A stretch of 64,000 nt of DNA from Eretmocerus hayati (GCA_029851415.1 CM056742.1:90820748-90884747); one strand, 5' to 3'. Counted from the first letter of the stretch, positions 33,001 to 44,974 are shown. The notes: generated by a model from the letters alone, not told the origin. Numbers and translations are program-made.

Positions 33001-33316
33001 TGCATGAGTGGTTGTGGAAACGTTGCAACAACGTTGCTGGGATGAAAGTTGCAACCAAACTCAGCCTCCAAATCGGAAGAAAGCCAAAGAAAAGGTTGCA
33101 GCAACGTTGCTGCAACCATTTTGCAACTTTTCTGTACCTGACTAGCAACCTAACTGCAACTTCTTCTTCGTTGCAATTTTTGTTGCAGCAACCATCCTGC
33201 GCGGACATCAAGCTGTTGCTGCAACGTTTTGGCAACGTCCTTGCAAGTTACAGACTTGGTTGCAAAGGTTGCAGAGCAACGTTGCTGCAACGTTGTAGCA
33301 ACGTTCACTGCTAATA

Positions 33317-35430
33317 GGGTTAATGTTCTGATCTGCTCGAATTTCTTGACGTATGAACCATTATCATTCATTGCATCCTTCTGTAACTGATTCGATTCTG
33401 CTCACATCAAAGAAATATATGCGATTTCAATGAGTTTCAATAAATAGTACTTTATCTAATGATTTTTTCAATGATTCGATGTCTATTCACACATGGATTC
33501 GAGGGAAGATATTTCGTGCTGGTATACCATATTTACCGGGGCAAGATAAGTTTATTTCCTGTTAGTTATATTATTTTCCCGTTCATATATCTTCTAATCC
33601 CATTAACTATTTTTTCGTCCCGTGCATTACATCATTTTTATGTGAATTATTTCTTCTCCCGTGCGAAGTATAAATATCCCGTTCGTCCGCCCCAAATATC
33701 CCATGAAATTATTCTTTTTTCGCGTGCCGAAAAATTATACCCTTTTCGATATAGTTCAACCATTTATTCATACTATAGTGTCACCAAAATCATGGGTTCA
33801 CCTGTTTCTTCACTGAACAAAACATATATGGAGGAAATTTGAGACTTGAGCAATTTTCGAATGTCTGATCTTACATGAAGTTGGTCTATTGGAACATATC
33901 TTATCATCTGATCAATATGCACTTCCATCCATAAAATGAATCCATTCGGAACCATATGAATCAATTGCAAATTTCGAGCTCTGCTGCTGTATCTTGGCGA
34001 TGTAGGGATCTAACTATGACACATGAGTGGTATCGTACCAGTATACGGATGAAGAAGTAAGAACGTCAAGCCTTCATGAGATGTTGCTACATATTGGAAC
34101 CACGAAACTGTTTCAATGGATACACAATAAATCGTCCATCCAGATCTAGGGATCAGAGGATTCTGGGGACTATATTATTACTTGTATCAGTTTACCACAA
34201 GGATGATTTGAGTGTTGCGGCCAGAATCCCTTCTGGATCTCTCACAAACGGTAGCTAGACTTTATATTGGGCTTGAGTTCCTGTTGAATTGTCCCTGGCC
34301 GTGTTCCGAATTGTTTTGGAGTGTCAGAAGGAACATCCTGCTCTACACCTTATGCTTCTGCGATGATTTTGCACTGATCCATATCTTTTCATAGCCTACA
34401 TCGATCCCAAACTCAACCATGACTATCCTCAGAGTCATGCTGGGGCTCAAAATCTGGAGTACTTAGCGTACAGCCAAACAAAGAGATTCTTAGAGGTGAC
34501 AATAGGATTGATTCCGACACAAAATCCATTATGCGTGACTAATATGCAGCACTCGTCATTTTTCTTTCGATGCGGTCATTACATCTCCTCAACTCAGATT
34601 CGATCCAGAACTGATTCCGGAGATTCTCATACCTGTGTTTAGGCTTGAAGTATTGAATTACATATTTTGCATGTACAGCAACTTCTCGTGAATCGGCAGT
34701 ATGATTCTGCCCACCTAGGAATCACCATCTCTCCAATCATCTGCAATACTTGACTACTTTCCCTGTACGAATTTCCTTCTCAAACCTCTCGGCGGCAACC
34801 CCTTGAATCCATCTGAAGAGATGAAGCCGAAGTTTCTGAACAGCTTTTGAGGAATTCACTCGAAGTTTCCCTGACCCAGCAACATATCAAAATCCGAGCT
34901 GGAAACGGTCATCCTCGATTCAATCCAGTGCTGGAAGGACGTTCCCGATTCGGGAAAGATCCAATCAGATTCTAAACTCGTCCACTGAGATTTTCAGAAT
35001 CGTTTGGATTCAGAATCGTGGTGAGTGATAGTGGAATGCATCAAGAAGCTCCTTCTGGTGGCAGCAGGGAGATTTCCGATGGATCAATTTTTCGAACAAT
35101 TTTTGATGAATTGGGAAATTTTTTAGAACCCTTTCACACCTCTGACTATAATATTGTAAAAAATCACATCTTGTGAAATTAGAGATCAAGGGAATGAAAT
35201 TATTCAAGCTTCAATGATTGTAACGAGAGAGAGAAAGTTCGCGATGAGAAATTGTATACGCAACAATCACGAACAAAGACACTCTCGCGTTGACAAGAAT
35301 TTCAGACACATACATGCTAACACGCGCTCATCGAGCGAGCGCTATACTATACAACATATGATTATCCAAATCATACGATTTGAAGGCCATTCAAGAGGCC
35401 ACAGCTATTATACATCATAATATACCGCAT
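33317..35430. other. Gene-free flank of the giant element
   Basis: About 2.1 kb, A+T-rich. Open frames reach about 127 codons (33459-33842) but show low-complexity, hydrophobic, non-domain sequence. I see no repeat structure in it. Confidence 0.5.
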
Positions 35431-35740
35431 CAGGAGACGCGGATGACCCAGCTACGGACGATTCGTGTCACGTGGGTAGAGGTGGAGATCAGTGCCTGAT
35501 CTCACCTCTCGCCTTCGTGCCGCGATGACCTTGCACCCGTGACGGCTACGCGGCCGCGCAACGTATGTTCGCGGTTCGCCGGCCATCGCGGATGCACCGT
35601 CAGCAATTCGACGGAGCGAAATACATCCCCACTGCATCGGTCTACGCTGTAGTACGGACCATCGTCGTCTACGATGAGCCGTGTGGTAGCCAGACCGCTC
35701 GTATCAACCTCCAGAATCATATCTCTCTCTCGAGTATATT
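35431..35740. other. Short GC-rich island of unknown nature
   Basis: About 300 bases with clearly higher G+C (CGCGGCCGCGCAACG, CGTGACGGCTACGCGG) than either side, open in several frames on both strands (60-72 codons). No domain is recognisable. It could be a fragment of an LTR or other element. Confidence 0.35.
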
Positions 35741-35817
35741 TCAGCTGCCATTAAACCTATATATCAACATCACTCAGCCATGATTTATTCAAATCACCCC
35801 TCCTTCCCACGTAACAG

Positions 35818-36093
35818 TGAATATAAAATCAACCAAACGATGAAGAATGGAGAGCGATGTTTACCCACGCGCGGATAATTTTTTTGCAGATTCCAAAGGA
35901 AGTTCCATCAAATTCGGTGAAAAATTGAGCGAATATAGTTGTGGCAAAAATTTTATAGCGCAATTCTGGTCACAACTATAATCTTTCGATTTTTCACCGA
36001 TCTTGATGAAATTTTTCTAAAATTTGCAGAAAAATCATCCGCACGTGGGAAAACAACGCTTTCCGTTCTCCATCATTTGGTTGATTTTATACT
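35818..36093. mobile_element. Fold-back MITE, about 276 bp
   Basis: GTGAATATAAAATCAACCAAA at the left pairs with TTTGGTTGATTTTATACTTA at the right. Further paired words are GGAGAGCG against CGTTCTCC, and AAAAATTGAGCG/ACTATA against the right half, so most of the element folds on itself. Non-coding, no clear target duplication. Confidence 0.75.
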
Positions 36094-36161
36094 TACAATG
36101 AACTAATTGGGTCGCAAGATGGCGCCACGGACACTGTTTTGAGACTACAGAGCGGCCTTAG

Positions 36162-37400
36162 GGTAGTTGTGCAAAATGCAAAATATACCGGAATGTCGCC
36201 GAAGTTGATGAGGATCTAGTTCAAGTGTTAATGAAGACCTGTGCAAAATTTCGAAATTATTGACCATTTCGTTTCGGAGTGGTAGCCATGGAAATGTGTT
36301 ACTCTCAATATTGCGATAATGAGGGAGTCCACGCTTTGTCGAGTCTCACAGTCGATCCCATATGAGCGCGATGTTAAGAGTGACGAATTCCCATGGCTAT
36401 CACTCTGAAACAAAACGGTCGATCATTTTGGCCGCGTCTTCATAGACGCGCTCACCCGGAGCGCGCGCTCTCTCCGCTCGCACTCTCCACCCAAACCTCG
36501 ACCCAAACGCCGGAGTAGGTACCGAAAATGGAATTTGAAAATTTTTTGACGAGTGTTCCCTCTCAATTAGAGCTCAACACGGCTTGGTAAGATGAAAAAC
36601 GCCCAGTCTATTGCGTCAATCGACCAAAAAACTGATTTGCATCGAATAGAGATCGAGAAGTGAGAGACATGGATGTCGATCGATGTGCCTGATATCACCA
36701 CCCCCCAGTTCTTGGGTTCCTAACTCGCCGCTTATTCAACAATAATCAACATTATTCTGAATTTGCATTGAGACTCCCTCCAGAAACTGTGAAATAAGCA
36801 AAGTTGTGCGAAATTGTGGTTAAGAAGAATCGAGCTACTCCATGTACACCAAAGATCAAATTTGTGTTACAAGAGTCACTCCTTCGTAAATTTGGGACAT
36901 CTCGCGGGTGTTCTTAATCAGCTTTTCACACACTTTAGCTCATTATTCAGCTTCTCGAATAAGTTTCAATGTATAACCAAGATGATGCTGAATGTTGCTG
37001 AATGGTTTACAAGTTGGAAACCTGATGGAAAGTTGGGGGATGCTCATATGAGACACAACCACGCCTCTCATTTTTCGATCTCTATTCGATGGAAATCAAT
37101 TTTTTGATTAATTCACGTAATAGACTGGCCGTTTTCATCTCACAAACTCACGCTGTTACTCAAGTTGAGAAGGAACACTCGTCAAAAGATTTTCAAATCC
37201 CATATTCGGTACCTACTCCGGCGAGTACTCCGGTGTTCGGGTGGAGAGTGCAAGCGGAGAGAGCACGCGTGCCCCGAGTGAGCGCGTCTAGGTAGACTCA
37301 GCCTTTGAAATTCTGCACAGGTATTCATAAACACTTGAACTAAGTTCTCACCAACTTTGGTGACATTCTGGTATATTTTGTACTTTAGTGAACAACTACC
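36162..37400. mobile_element. Large fold-back element, about 1.24 kb
   Basis: GGTAGTTGT at 36162 pairs with ACAACTACC ending at 37400. The arms share ATATACC(G/A)GAATGTC, TAGTTCAAGTGTT, CCGGAGTAGGTACCGAA and TTTTGACGAGTGTTCC. Inner parts (GAATAGAGATCGA near 36646) still pair, so arms are at least 500 bp. The left arm is interrupted by a small MITE at 36256-36428. Confidence 0.8.
36256..36428. mobile_element. Small MITE nested in the left arm of the fold-back
   Basis: TTGACCATTTCGTTTCGGAG pairs with the reverse complement of CTGAAACAAAACGGTCGATC, continuing through TAGCCATGG and CACTCT. The corresponding position in the opposite arm (about 37300) lacks this block, showing it was inserted after the fold-back formed. 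About 170 bp, non-coding. Confidence 0.75.
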
Positions 37401-39380
37401 TGAAAGAGTGCTCGCCTTCTCTCCTTCCACTCTCTCGCTCCTCCATCATAACTTCCCACGGGTGTGGGGCGCAAAGTTCTCGCTGGAGGTGATACTCACA
37501 TAAGTGTGCACGCACTATTGGCTATTTGCGTGTCAATAGGGGAGGTGAAATGGCGCAACAACTAGCGTTCCTGTGTCCAAAGAAGGCGGCCCAACTGCGG
37601 GTACGTGTTGCAGGGTTTATATCAGGGAATCGCACAAAAACCATCCATTTCGATTAACTGTGCTTCGATTATGATGAGTGAGCAATGGAATTTCATCTAC
37701 AGATCATGTAGATTCTTGCGCAATTCTTTTTGAGCCTGTCACACGTGCAGAATCTATATAATTGAGCAAACTTGGTAGAAATCAGAGGACCTCAATCCAG
37801 GAATAGTCCTGTAAAACTGATTCTAACAACTGTATGCCTCTCAAATCACACACAGTCATGGATAGAGATATAATAAAAAATATCATGTAAGAATGAGATT
37901 CCCAGATACTTCCTTGCACACTTCTTCTAGTTGGAGGCATGCCGAATACACCACTGTCTTTACGGAATTTTCTAATTTTTTTTAAGAGTCTTGCAGAAAT
38001 TTTGAGTGAACATTCGGCGAGCTGAATATCTTACGAGGGTTTGGGTGGTATTTGGACTAATCCCGACAATGAGTTTTCGAGATCTGATGAGTTACAATTA
38101 ATAAATGCGTAAACACAAATTTGCGGCGTTTTCGGACGCACACAAGCAGCCTGCAGACGAGTCACACCGATACACAATACTTGCGCACGAATCCGAAGTG
38201 GGGAGAATTGCAAGAAGCCAATCCATTCCTCTCTACCCTCCACTCTCACTGGTCACCGGCTGCCCGTACAGCTCACTGGAGTCCAAGTATTGTTTACTAC
38301 TCAGGAGGATCACTCAACAACAAACCGATGGATTTCGCTCAGATTCCACAGGCCGTTGCATTCAGTCATGATTCATAACATGCCAATTTTTCGAAAGGAT
38401 CCCGAGGGAAATCTTCGGAACAGCAATATCAGAAGCGGCTTCATGTCACTCTCCGCGCATCATATCTCATCAACGTCGGGTATAACGTCAAAGGTCTAGA
38501 TTTTCCTCGCTGGAGTTTGGAATGTCAGAATAAGCTGGAATTTTCATCGCACGTGTATGATAATATTGCCTACCCACAGTAGGAAAATTGGACCAATCCT
38601 AAGAAAAGTCGTTCCACGTTAGTACAACCTTGGGATAGTACGAGCGTGATGGGACCATCATAGATTCTTTCCAGATTATGCACAGTGATATCTACAGGTG
38701 TTCTGCAACAATCAGTGGAATTCCAGAACTTTCTAACATCCATCTCTCCCCCAAACGATCAACAAAATTTCCAATCTTTTCATTGCGGTCATGGTCGAGC
38801 GCACAGGAGAGCATGAGAATTCGTACTCTGGAATTCTCTTCTCAATTCATCTGATTCCCGCTCAAAAAATGGATGAGTGATGAAACACACGTGACTCGTC
38901 TGTCAAGAACAATGACGCTATCTTGGCGTTGAATTATTGACTAACAGCAATGCTGAGTTGCGAAAATTAGAGTCACGCGCCCATAAGCGCAGTGCTTCGG
39001 GGTAGAAGGCCGTTAGAGCAGCAGAGCAGTGGCAAAGGGAGAACTACATACTGATGTGTATTCACTGCGCCCTAGAAGTAAGCATACTGCGCTCGTTCAA
39101 CCTTCACATTTCCTACACGTACGCAGTTCATTCCACGTCTTAGAGTACAGCTTTTGCGTGGATGGGCTGATTGGGGTACTGTTCTTCTAAAATATCTGTT
39201 CTAACGATTTCTTTTCTCAGAACTTATTTTCAACCTGAAAGTAACATCTAAATACGTTCGTTTCGGAAGTTCGAGTTCTAACATTGGATTCTCTAAGCTC
39301 ACATTTTAATAGATACTAGCGTTATTGCCCCGATTGCTACCGCTCGTTTGGTTTGTAAATGTCCTTGATAAGTGAGAGGC
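37401..39380. other. Gene-free stretch
   Basis: About 2 kb. Overlapping open frames around 38031-38499 on both strands lack domains and look accidental. No repeat or RNA gene recognised. Confidence 0.5.
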
Positions 39381-40180
39381 TACACTGTAAAAAAAATTTA
39401 TGTAAATTTACCACTCTCAGAGGGGGTAATTCTTGGATACCACTCTGGGAGTTGTGATTTTACAAGCGGCTTGTAAATTATTTCACCGTCCGAGGGTAAA
39501 TTTCATACAGCAGCGCCACCGCTTCGTCAGCTGAAATTTACCGTCGCGGTTGTAAATTTCTGTCTGCTGATTTTATTTTTTTTTCTCATTGAGCACAGCA
39601 GAGTAGATAGAAGCTTGGATGAGAGTGTAATGTGAATATTGTGTACAAATAAATCGAATTTATTAGATTATTTGATGACACGCATGATATAAACTTATTT
39701 TAGAATAGTTTGAGAGGAACACAGTTTTGTAAAAGATAACCTCAAAACCAAATCCTACTCCGGGCGGAACGACCGCACACAATAAAGTCACGAGACTTTA
39801 CTTCAATTTTGAAATAATCAGAGCAGACCGGATTGCCCTGGACTGCTCGGGGATGTCGTCGGAGTCACAGACTCCCTCTGCAGCGGCAACCTCGCGATGC
39901 CGAAGAGAGGCGAGGGCAGTTTAGATGTTTACAGATTGAGTCTTCTGCTCGCGAGTCTAACTCAGCTTACTTTGCTCACTCGCGTCACGCACGCGCAGTG
40001 CATACTTCTGTGGGATGAAATTTACCACTCTGAGAGTGGTATCCAAGAATTACCCCCTCTGAGAGTGGTAAATTCACAAGCGCTTGTAAAATCACAAAAA
40101 TTAGCTGAAATTTACAACTATCAGAGTTGGATATTTACCGACCTGTATTGTAAATTTACATTAATATTTTTTACAGTGTA
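39381..40180. mobile_element. Non-autonomous TIR element with TA duplication, about 796 bp
   Basis: CACTGTAAAAAA at 39383 and its reverse complement ending at 40178, with TA on both sides. The TIR continues as an imperfect match to TGTAAATTTAC. The subterminal parts on both sides carry many GTAAATTTAC(C) words and a shared block (CAGAGGGGGTAATTCTTGGATACC). No transposase. The TA duplication suggests mobilisation by a Tc1/mariner-like enzyme, which is inferred. Confidence 0.8.
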
Positions 40181-40189
40181 CTGAAATGC

Positions 40190-40970
40190 TTTTGTAGTTT
40201 AATAATGATGATTGTAAAATGATGATGGGTGATTGGCCCAAGATTCTAGGTAGATGTTTATCATGAAGTTTGAAAAAATGGTATTATCTTGAGTGATACC
40301 AGCTGGAAGATATATAGAATTAAGGAATTCGAATATATTGTCTTCAATTTTCGGAACGGCTGTCCTGGCTAAATCGAGAGCCCGAGCTATCAACACTGGT
40401 ATCAATAGTCGTTGGTAATGTCATCAGTGAGTTTCAAAATAACTGTCTGTGTACTACGATTTTGTCGAGAACCAGTCTGGAAGGGATCCAAAAGATTCAT
40501 ACTCTCAAGATATCCCGTGATTTGGGAATGAGGAATCTTTTAGGAAGCACAGAAGAGCAATACGTCAGAAGTCCGAGACAGTGGGTGGTGTTGGTGTCTT
40601 TTCCAACGTGACCCACTGGGCTTGTTCCCAAGCTCCAGTAAAATTTCCCTGAGCAAAAATAGAGTTATAGATATTCACCAGTACCTCTCCTATAACTGGG
40701 AGAGCTTTAGCGATGACACTCTGAGGGATTCCATCAACACCCCGAGCTCGGGATGAAAAGTGTTTGGCAGCCAAGACTACTTCAGAAAAATCGACAGGTT
40801 TGAATTTCAAAGCCATTCTCAGAGGCAGGAGGAATGATTCCATCTGCTTCATCAATGTTCTCGTGTGTTGATACAGATACCCCAGCGAAGTGATCATTCA
40901 GTTCATTTGGTGTGAAATCATAGACTTCCTCCTCTTTGCTCCTAGGCAAGAGGCCGAGGTCACGCATTTT
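40190..40970 (-). pseudogene. LINE reverse transcriptase, N-terminal part
   Basis: Readable pieces include LTPNELNDHF-like sequence (about 40915), RARGVDGIPQSVIAKALPVIG (near 40745; the usual SS.G.DGI....K....I), NIYNSIFAQGNFTGAW and VTLEKTPTPPTVSDF (the K.G....DFRPI step). After a frameshift come ESMNLLDPFQ and QNRSTQTVILKL (near 40440). The catalytic YxDD part is absent. Confidence 0.8.
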
Positions 40971-41321
40971 CTTCCAAATATCTTTGTTTTGATCAAGAGC
41001 GTCTGACAGATGAACGTGATAGAAGAAATTATAATTAGCTCTTGTTCCATGCGCACCGCGACCTCCTCCGAGAGCTGGAAGTACTCATCTTCAAGCTCAC
41101 GACAAGGGTGCTGATTGCGTAGTGCACGCTCCCATCGCTTCTCCAGTGCCTTGCGCTTGCTGATGAGCAATTTCAGCTCTGGACCAATCCATGGAGCATC
41201 CTTTTCTCGTGGGCAGACCGTTCTCGTTGGCACCAGTTCATACGAAGCTGCATTTGAATTCTCTTTGAGACATTTTACCGCGTCTTCCAAGCTGGTTTCG
41301 ACTTGATCTAGAGCACTCCAA

Positions 41322-42057
41322 TCACAGCGAGCAGGCAGTCATTTGGCTGTTCCGGCGTAATCTTACTGAGATTCCTGTGAGAGAACAAATCTTTCGCAGG
41401 ATGAGGAGGAAAGATACCGATGGAAACGTTAATGACTGCATGTCCCCCGAAATCAGGTAATGCTCTATTCTGAAACTCGGCGATGCTCTCGTTTTCATGA
41501 ATCTAATTATGATCAATCCATGTGTGGGATGTATTCGTATGGTAAGTTGCTCCATGCTGAACGATTTTCGATGATAATGCACTGGTGAGCTGCTTGAGAG
41601 TCTCAGCATCCGAGTCCGTGGTCGACTAAAGATCTGCGTTCCAATCTCTCATCATGAATTTGTGGCTAAAATCTCCACACAGGAGGTGAAGAGAATTAGA
41701 GAGCCGAGAATCTCTCTGCATGGATATTGCAGGGGGTCTATAGATTACACCTACTATGGTGGGAGGAGAGTGACCTAGTTGCACGCTGCAGAATGAAAAT
41801 TCAGAGATACCAGATTTCTTCATTTGGCTTGTATCGTAAGAGGCTAGTTTCTTTACCTTGAAGTCATTCCACACATACAAAGCAACTCCACCTCCACGTT
41901 TGTTGCGGTCTTGCCTCGCAAGAGAATATTCCGAGAGTTGAACGAGATGATCACTGACTTCGGGACTCAGCAATCCCAAAAAAGTGATAGGCAGGCTCGT
42001 TGGAAATGGGTGATCGTGACTTCTCAATTTCATCAGTGAATGAATTGATGATGACAA
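41322..42057 (-). pseudogene. LINE endonuclease (exonuclease-endonuclease-phosphatase fold)
   Basis: Contains RNKRGGGVALYVWND, VGVIYRPP, a LCGDFSHK / DWNADL equivalent of the GDFN box, and downstream SHTWIDH-like sequence near 41520 and GGHAVINVSI near 41440. This is the nicking domain of Jockey/CR1-type LINEs. Frameshifts near 41625 and 41660 break it. Confidence 0.8.
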
Positions 42058-42087
42058 AACCCGCTCTCAAGGACTCTTACCTCTTCT

Positions 42088-43543
42088 TCAATTCCCCAGC
42101 AGCAGGAGATTGTCAGGGCGAGGCCACTGATTTTTGAGCTGGTGGATTGCTCCGTTCAACGTGGTCAGAGTTGTTGTTACCCGACTTCTGAGATGTCGTT
42201 CTGTGTTTGCTCTCCCTTCTAATGGCTTCGCGGATGAAATGTGAGTCAGGAAGAGACTCAAATACGTGAATGCGGTCAGCTCCGTCCCTCTTGACCAGAA
42301 ATCGTCCGCCGCCGTGCCAAACATACTAGAAGCCAAAATGCCGTGCGGAATGCCTCAAGCTTTTAAATGATGAGAAATTTTCGCGAGGCAGCATCTCATT
42401 GATCAGAATTCTACGGTCCGACGCATGAGTTTTCCAAGCCTGGTCAAGCAAGACGGGGTTGATATTGTGGGTGGTGAAGTAGCCGTTACTTTCCGACCGT
42501 TCGGCCTTCATGATTCTACCCATCAGTTCACTCCTGGAATGAATGACTATACAATTGGGCTATCCACGTGACCCATGTGTTGACGGTTGCTCATCCAAAG
42601 AGCCCGAGTTACCGTCGGAGAACTGCTCCCCAGACACCTGCTGAAATCCCAAGACGCGTACTCTGGCGATATCTTCCTCCTCCAACGAAGGGAGAATGTT
42701 TCCGAGAACTGCATATGAAATTTTCACAACTTCCTCTTCGGAGGCATCTGATACGGTTTTGAGCACACCATTTATGACTAATTCGCAGTTCTCGTTACCC
42801 ATAGCATCTGAGCTCGCTCCCGGGCACGCACGAGGTGACTGGCGGGAAGATTCCCGATCCACAGACGCAGATGGCTCGTTTTGGGATGGAGAGTCACTGA
42901 CATCACAAGGGGTATCAATCACGTGGTTGGCGTCACTAAGGCTAATATTCCGCGAAGTACACTAGCTATTGAGCAGAAGATTATTCAGATTCCGAATCTA
43001 TTTTTTCATTAGTGAATTCACCTCCGATAGCAGCTTTCGGTCCAGGCTAAGCTCCTCCAGCTGAGAGTTTTGCCTTCGAATAAGTTCATCAAGAGACAAC
43101 ACACGCTCCAACATTTGCTCATTCACCTCATTTGGTGCTGGTGTGAAGGGTGGGGAAGAAGTTGTAGCGTGGTGTCGACTGATGGAAGATTTGACCTCGT
43201 CAAGCTGCTTTCGGATCTCATTGGAGTGCTGGAAAAATGAATCCAGAGTGCTCTGCGGAATCTAATAGTAATTGTATTTTTGGTGCTATCAGACCCAGTA
43301 CTCGGTGGAATTAAAAGCAGCGACGGTGGTATTCTTCTCAATCGGTGTTGTGAGCGATGCTTCCGTGTATGGTACTTCCGCCAAGTCCTCAATTCGGGGG
43401 GATGCACCGCTTGGCAACTCCTGGTTATTCGAATCTCCCGCCAACGTGGAGTTGATGGCGCTCTGTATTGCGCTCCCTGACACGCCTGCGCACAACAATG
43501 ATCTTACTGCAGTCGACACTGGCGTGCATGAGACAGGCTCCAT
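42088..43543 (-). pseudogene. LINE ORF1 (coiled-coil and FP25-like RNA-binding region)
   Basis: From 43543 downstream: a serine/alanine-rich start, a charged stretch with heptad character near 43120-43000, CELVINGV followed by LPSLEEEDIARVRVLGF (near 42690), then MGRIMKAERSESNGYFTTHNI with RRILINEMLPREN (42523-42326), which is the baculovirus-FP-like segment found in many insect LINE ORF1 proteins. It probably bound LINE RNA. Several frame changes interrupt it. Confidence 0.65.
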
Positions 43544-43797
43544 TGTGCTGATTGCCGTGTTCCTCAGGCGAGGGGAGAGAGCTTGAGTTCACCTCGATGT
43601 TGTAGCGAGAATGGCTGATGTTTTCCCGGTAACAATCAAACGCGTCGTCTGCTTGCCTCTGCAATGACATGGAGGTCTGGCTCAGACTCTGCCTCTCCTT
43701 TCCAGCACACGCACACAATCTTTAGTTATATTCACTGGAATTTCAGTGAAACATCTCAATGAATCTCTAGTAATTCCTACCAAAATCACTTAAGTTC

Positions 43798-43866
43798 AAG
43801 TACATCCATCCATCCGCCAACCCACCCAACCATCCACCCACCCATGACCCATACGGCCACCCATCA
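43798..43866. repeat. CCAC/CATC simple repeat
   Basis: CATCCATCCATCCGCCAACC followed by ACCCACCCA and CCACCCATCAC: a degenerate tetranucleotide tract just upstream (relative to minus-strand orientation) of the LINE remnant. Confidence 0.75.
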
Positions 43867-44974
43867 CACTTCACTTCTTCCACATAGGCAACCCGATACG
43901 CGAGATCCTGACGGATAAATTTTGGCTGAGCTTTGTATTATTTTAATCATCCTCTAATCAGCATTCATAGGCACGACATTGGCCATCAGGCTATGTCTAC
44001 TTCTTCGATTATTTGCGCAATTTTCCGATCAGCATGGAAGGCTCCCACGGTTTTAGGCCCTTTTAATAGCAACTGCAGCCTCACATCGCGAGAATGGAAT
44101 ATCCAACGACATTCGGTTCTGATCGGGATCCTGATACCTGATGACCTTGGTACTGTCTCACGAACTCTCCTAATTTATTTCCCTGCCCGGCTAAATTGAC
44201 TCAATCTATTGACATATTCTCAGAAATTGAAGTGATAGTCATCTTCCTTACCTATTCGAATGATATCCGGTAAAGCAGTCGTCGAAAGAATGGCGATGTA
44301 CATTAACTGTGACAGCAAAGTCCATTGTTGCAGGTCCATCATTATCTCGCAAACCTGACTGGAATGGCTGTGTGAATGAAAAGCGAACTCATGACATTTA
44401 AGGAGATGGAGAATATGGAGGATAGGAATTGAGCTCTTGCTGAGTGCATCCACGTCGAATCAGCATAGATTCTGCTACCATTATGAAGAAACACCAATAC
44501 CACTATTTTTCATTATGTCGTCTTGAAATATGGTACTATAGCCTTAGATTTGGGTTCTCTCAAAAAAATCTGAAATCGGGACATCACTACTAGATTTTGC
44601 TAGTTACTTTGGACTGCATCAAACGATTCCGGTCTTCAGAAGGACGTTTGAGGAATGATTTGGATAATCATCGATTGACCATTTGTGGGACCTTTTTTGC
44701 GGTCTCCTGGACCTCTCAAATTCTCTCAGCGTCTATCAGCTAGGATGGCTGTAAATCAGCTGGTGATAGCCGGTTTTGTCAGCTGACGAGAACGGATTTT
44801 GGATGATTGAATCAGCTATTACGGGAGGTGATATGCAATGGTGCGCATCACTCGGGGATGTGATTCTTCGTGTTTCCAATGTCTCGTGATCAATTTTCGG
44901 ATCTGGTATTCATAGTCATTCGTTTCGTGCAGTAAGATTTATTACATCACACAATTCTTTCAACACTGTGATGT
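43867..44974. other. Gene-free stretch
   Basis: About 1.1 kb with no recognisable domain or repeat. Open frames of 77-88 codons on both strands look accidental. Confidence 0.5.

Larger units (their letters stand above)
29255..33314 (-). repeat. Right arm (TIR) of the giant element
   Basis: Reverse complement of 15972-20018, carrying the same modules in mirrored order: two-copy unit (about 29320-29690), fold-back (about 30000-30920), plain stretch and GTTGC-rich array. Differences are scattered single bases and small indels. Confidence 0.85.
15970..33316 (+). mobile_element. Giant 17.3-kb DNA transposon with about 4-kb terminal inverted repeats
   Basis: The outer edges are TTAGCAGTGAACGTTGCTAC at 15972 and its reverse complement ending at 33314, each flanked by TA (15970-15971 and 33315-33316). 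The inverted match continues for about 4,047 bases on the left (to 20018) and 4,060 on the right (from 29255), about 97% where I aligned it by eye. Between the arms is a single long gene for a CACTA/Plavaka-like transposase plus about 6 kb of non-coding DNA with further inverted repeats. That two 4-kb arms end together at one TA-flanked terminus, with a transposase between, is the main evidence that it is a single mobile unit. Superfamily assignment is inferred from the transposase; a 2-bp duplication is compatible with CACTA-type elements but the end does not read CACTA. Confidence 0.8.
40190..43720 (-). mobile_element. Jockey/CR1-like LINE remnant
   Basis: On the minus strand, ORF1 pieces (43543 down to 42088) precede endonuclease (about 42060-41330) and the start of reverse transcriptase (40970-40190), the order of a two-ORF non-LTR element. 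Multiple stops and frameshifts show it is inactive. The 3' part of RT is missing; the break is close to the TA element at 39383-40178. Clade is estimated from motif resemblance only. Confidence 0.75.

Noticed and set aside
32250..33045. Open frames of 100-160 codons in the GTTGC arrays (MSKRCGNVSVQPF..., LQQRFGDVFATSS...), also at 16279-16963
   Set aside because: They occur in several frames and on both strands of a 155-bp tandem repeat and simply translate the motif. Not protein-coding.
35452..35783. Coding gene in the GC-rich island
   Set aside because: Open in several frames on both strands because of base composition. No domain and no consistent frame.
38031..38499. Possible small gene in overlapping open frames on both strands
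   Set aside because: No domain, no start or splice context, and frames overlap in three registers.
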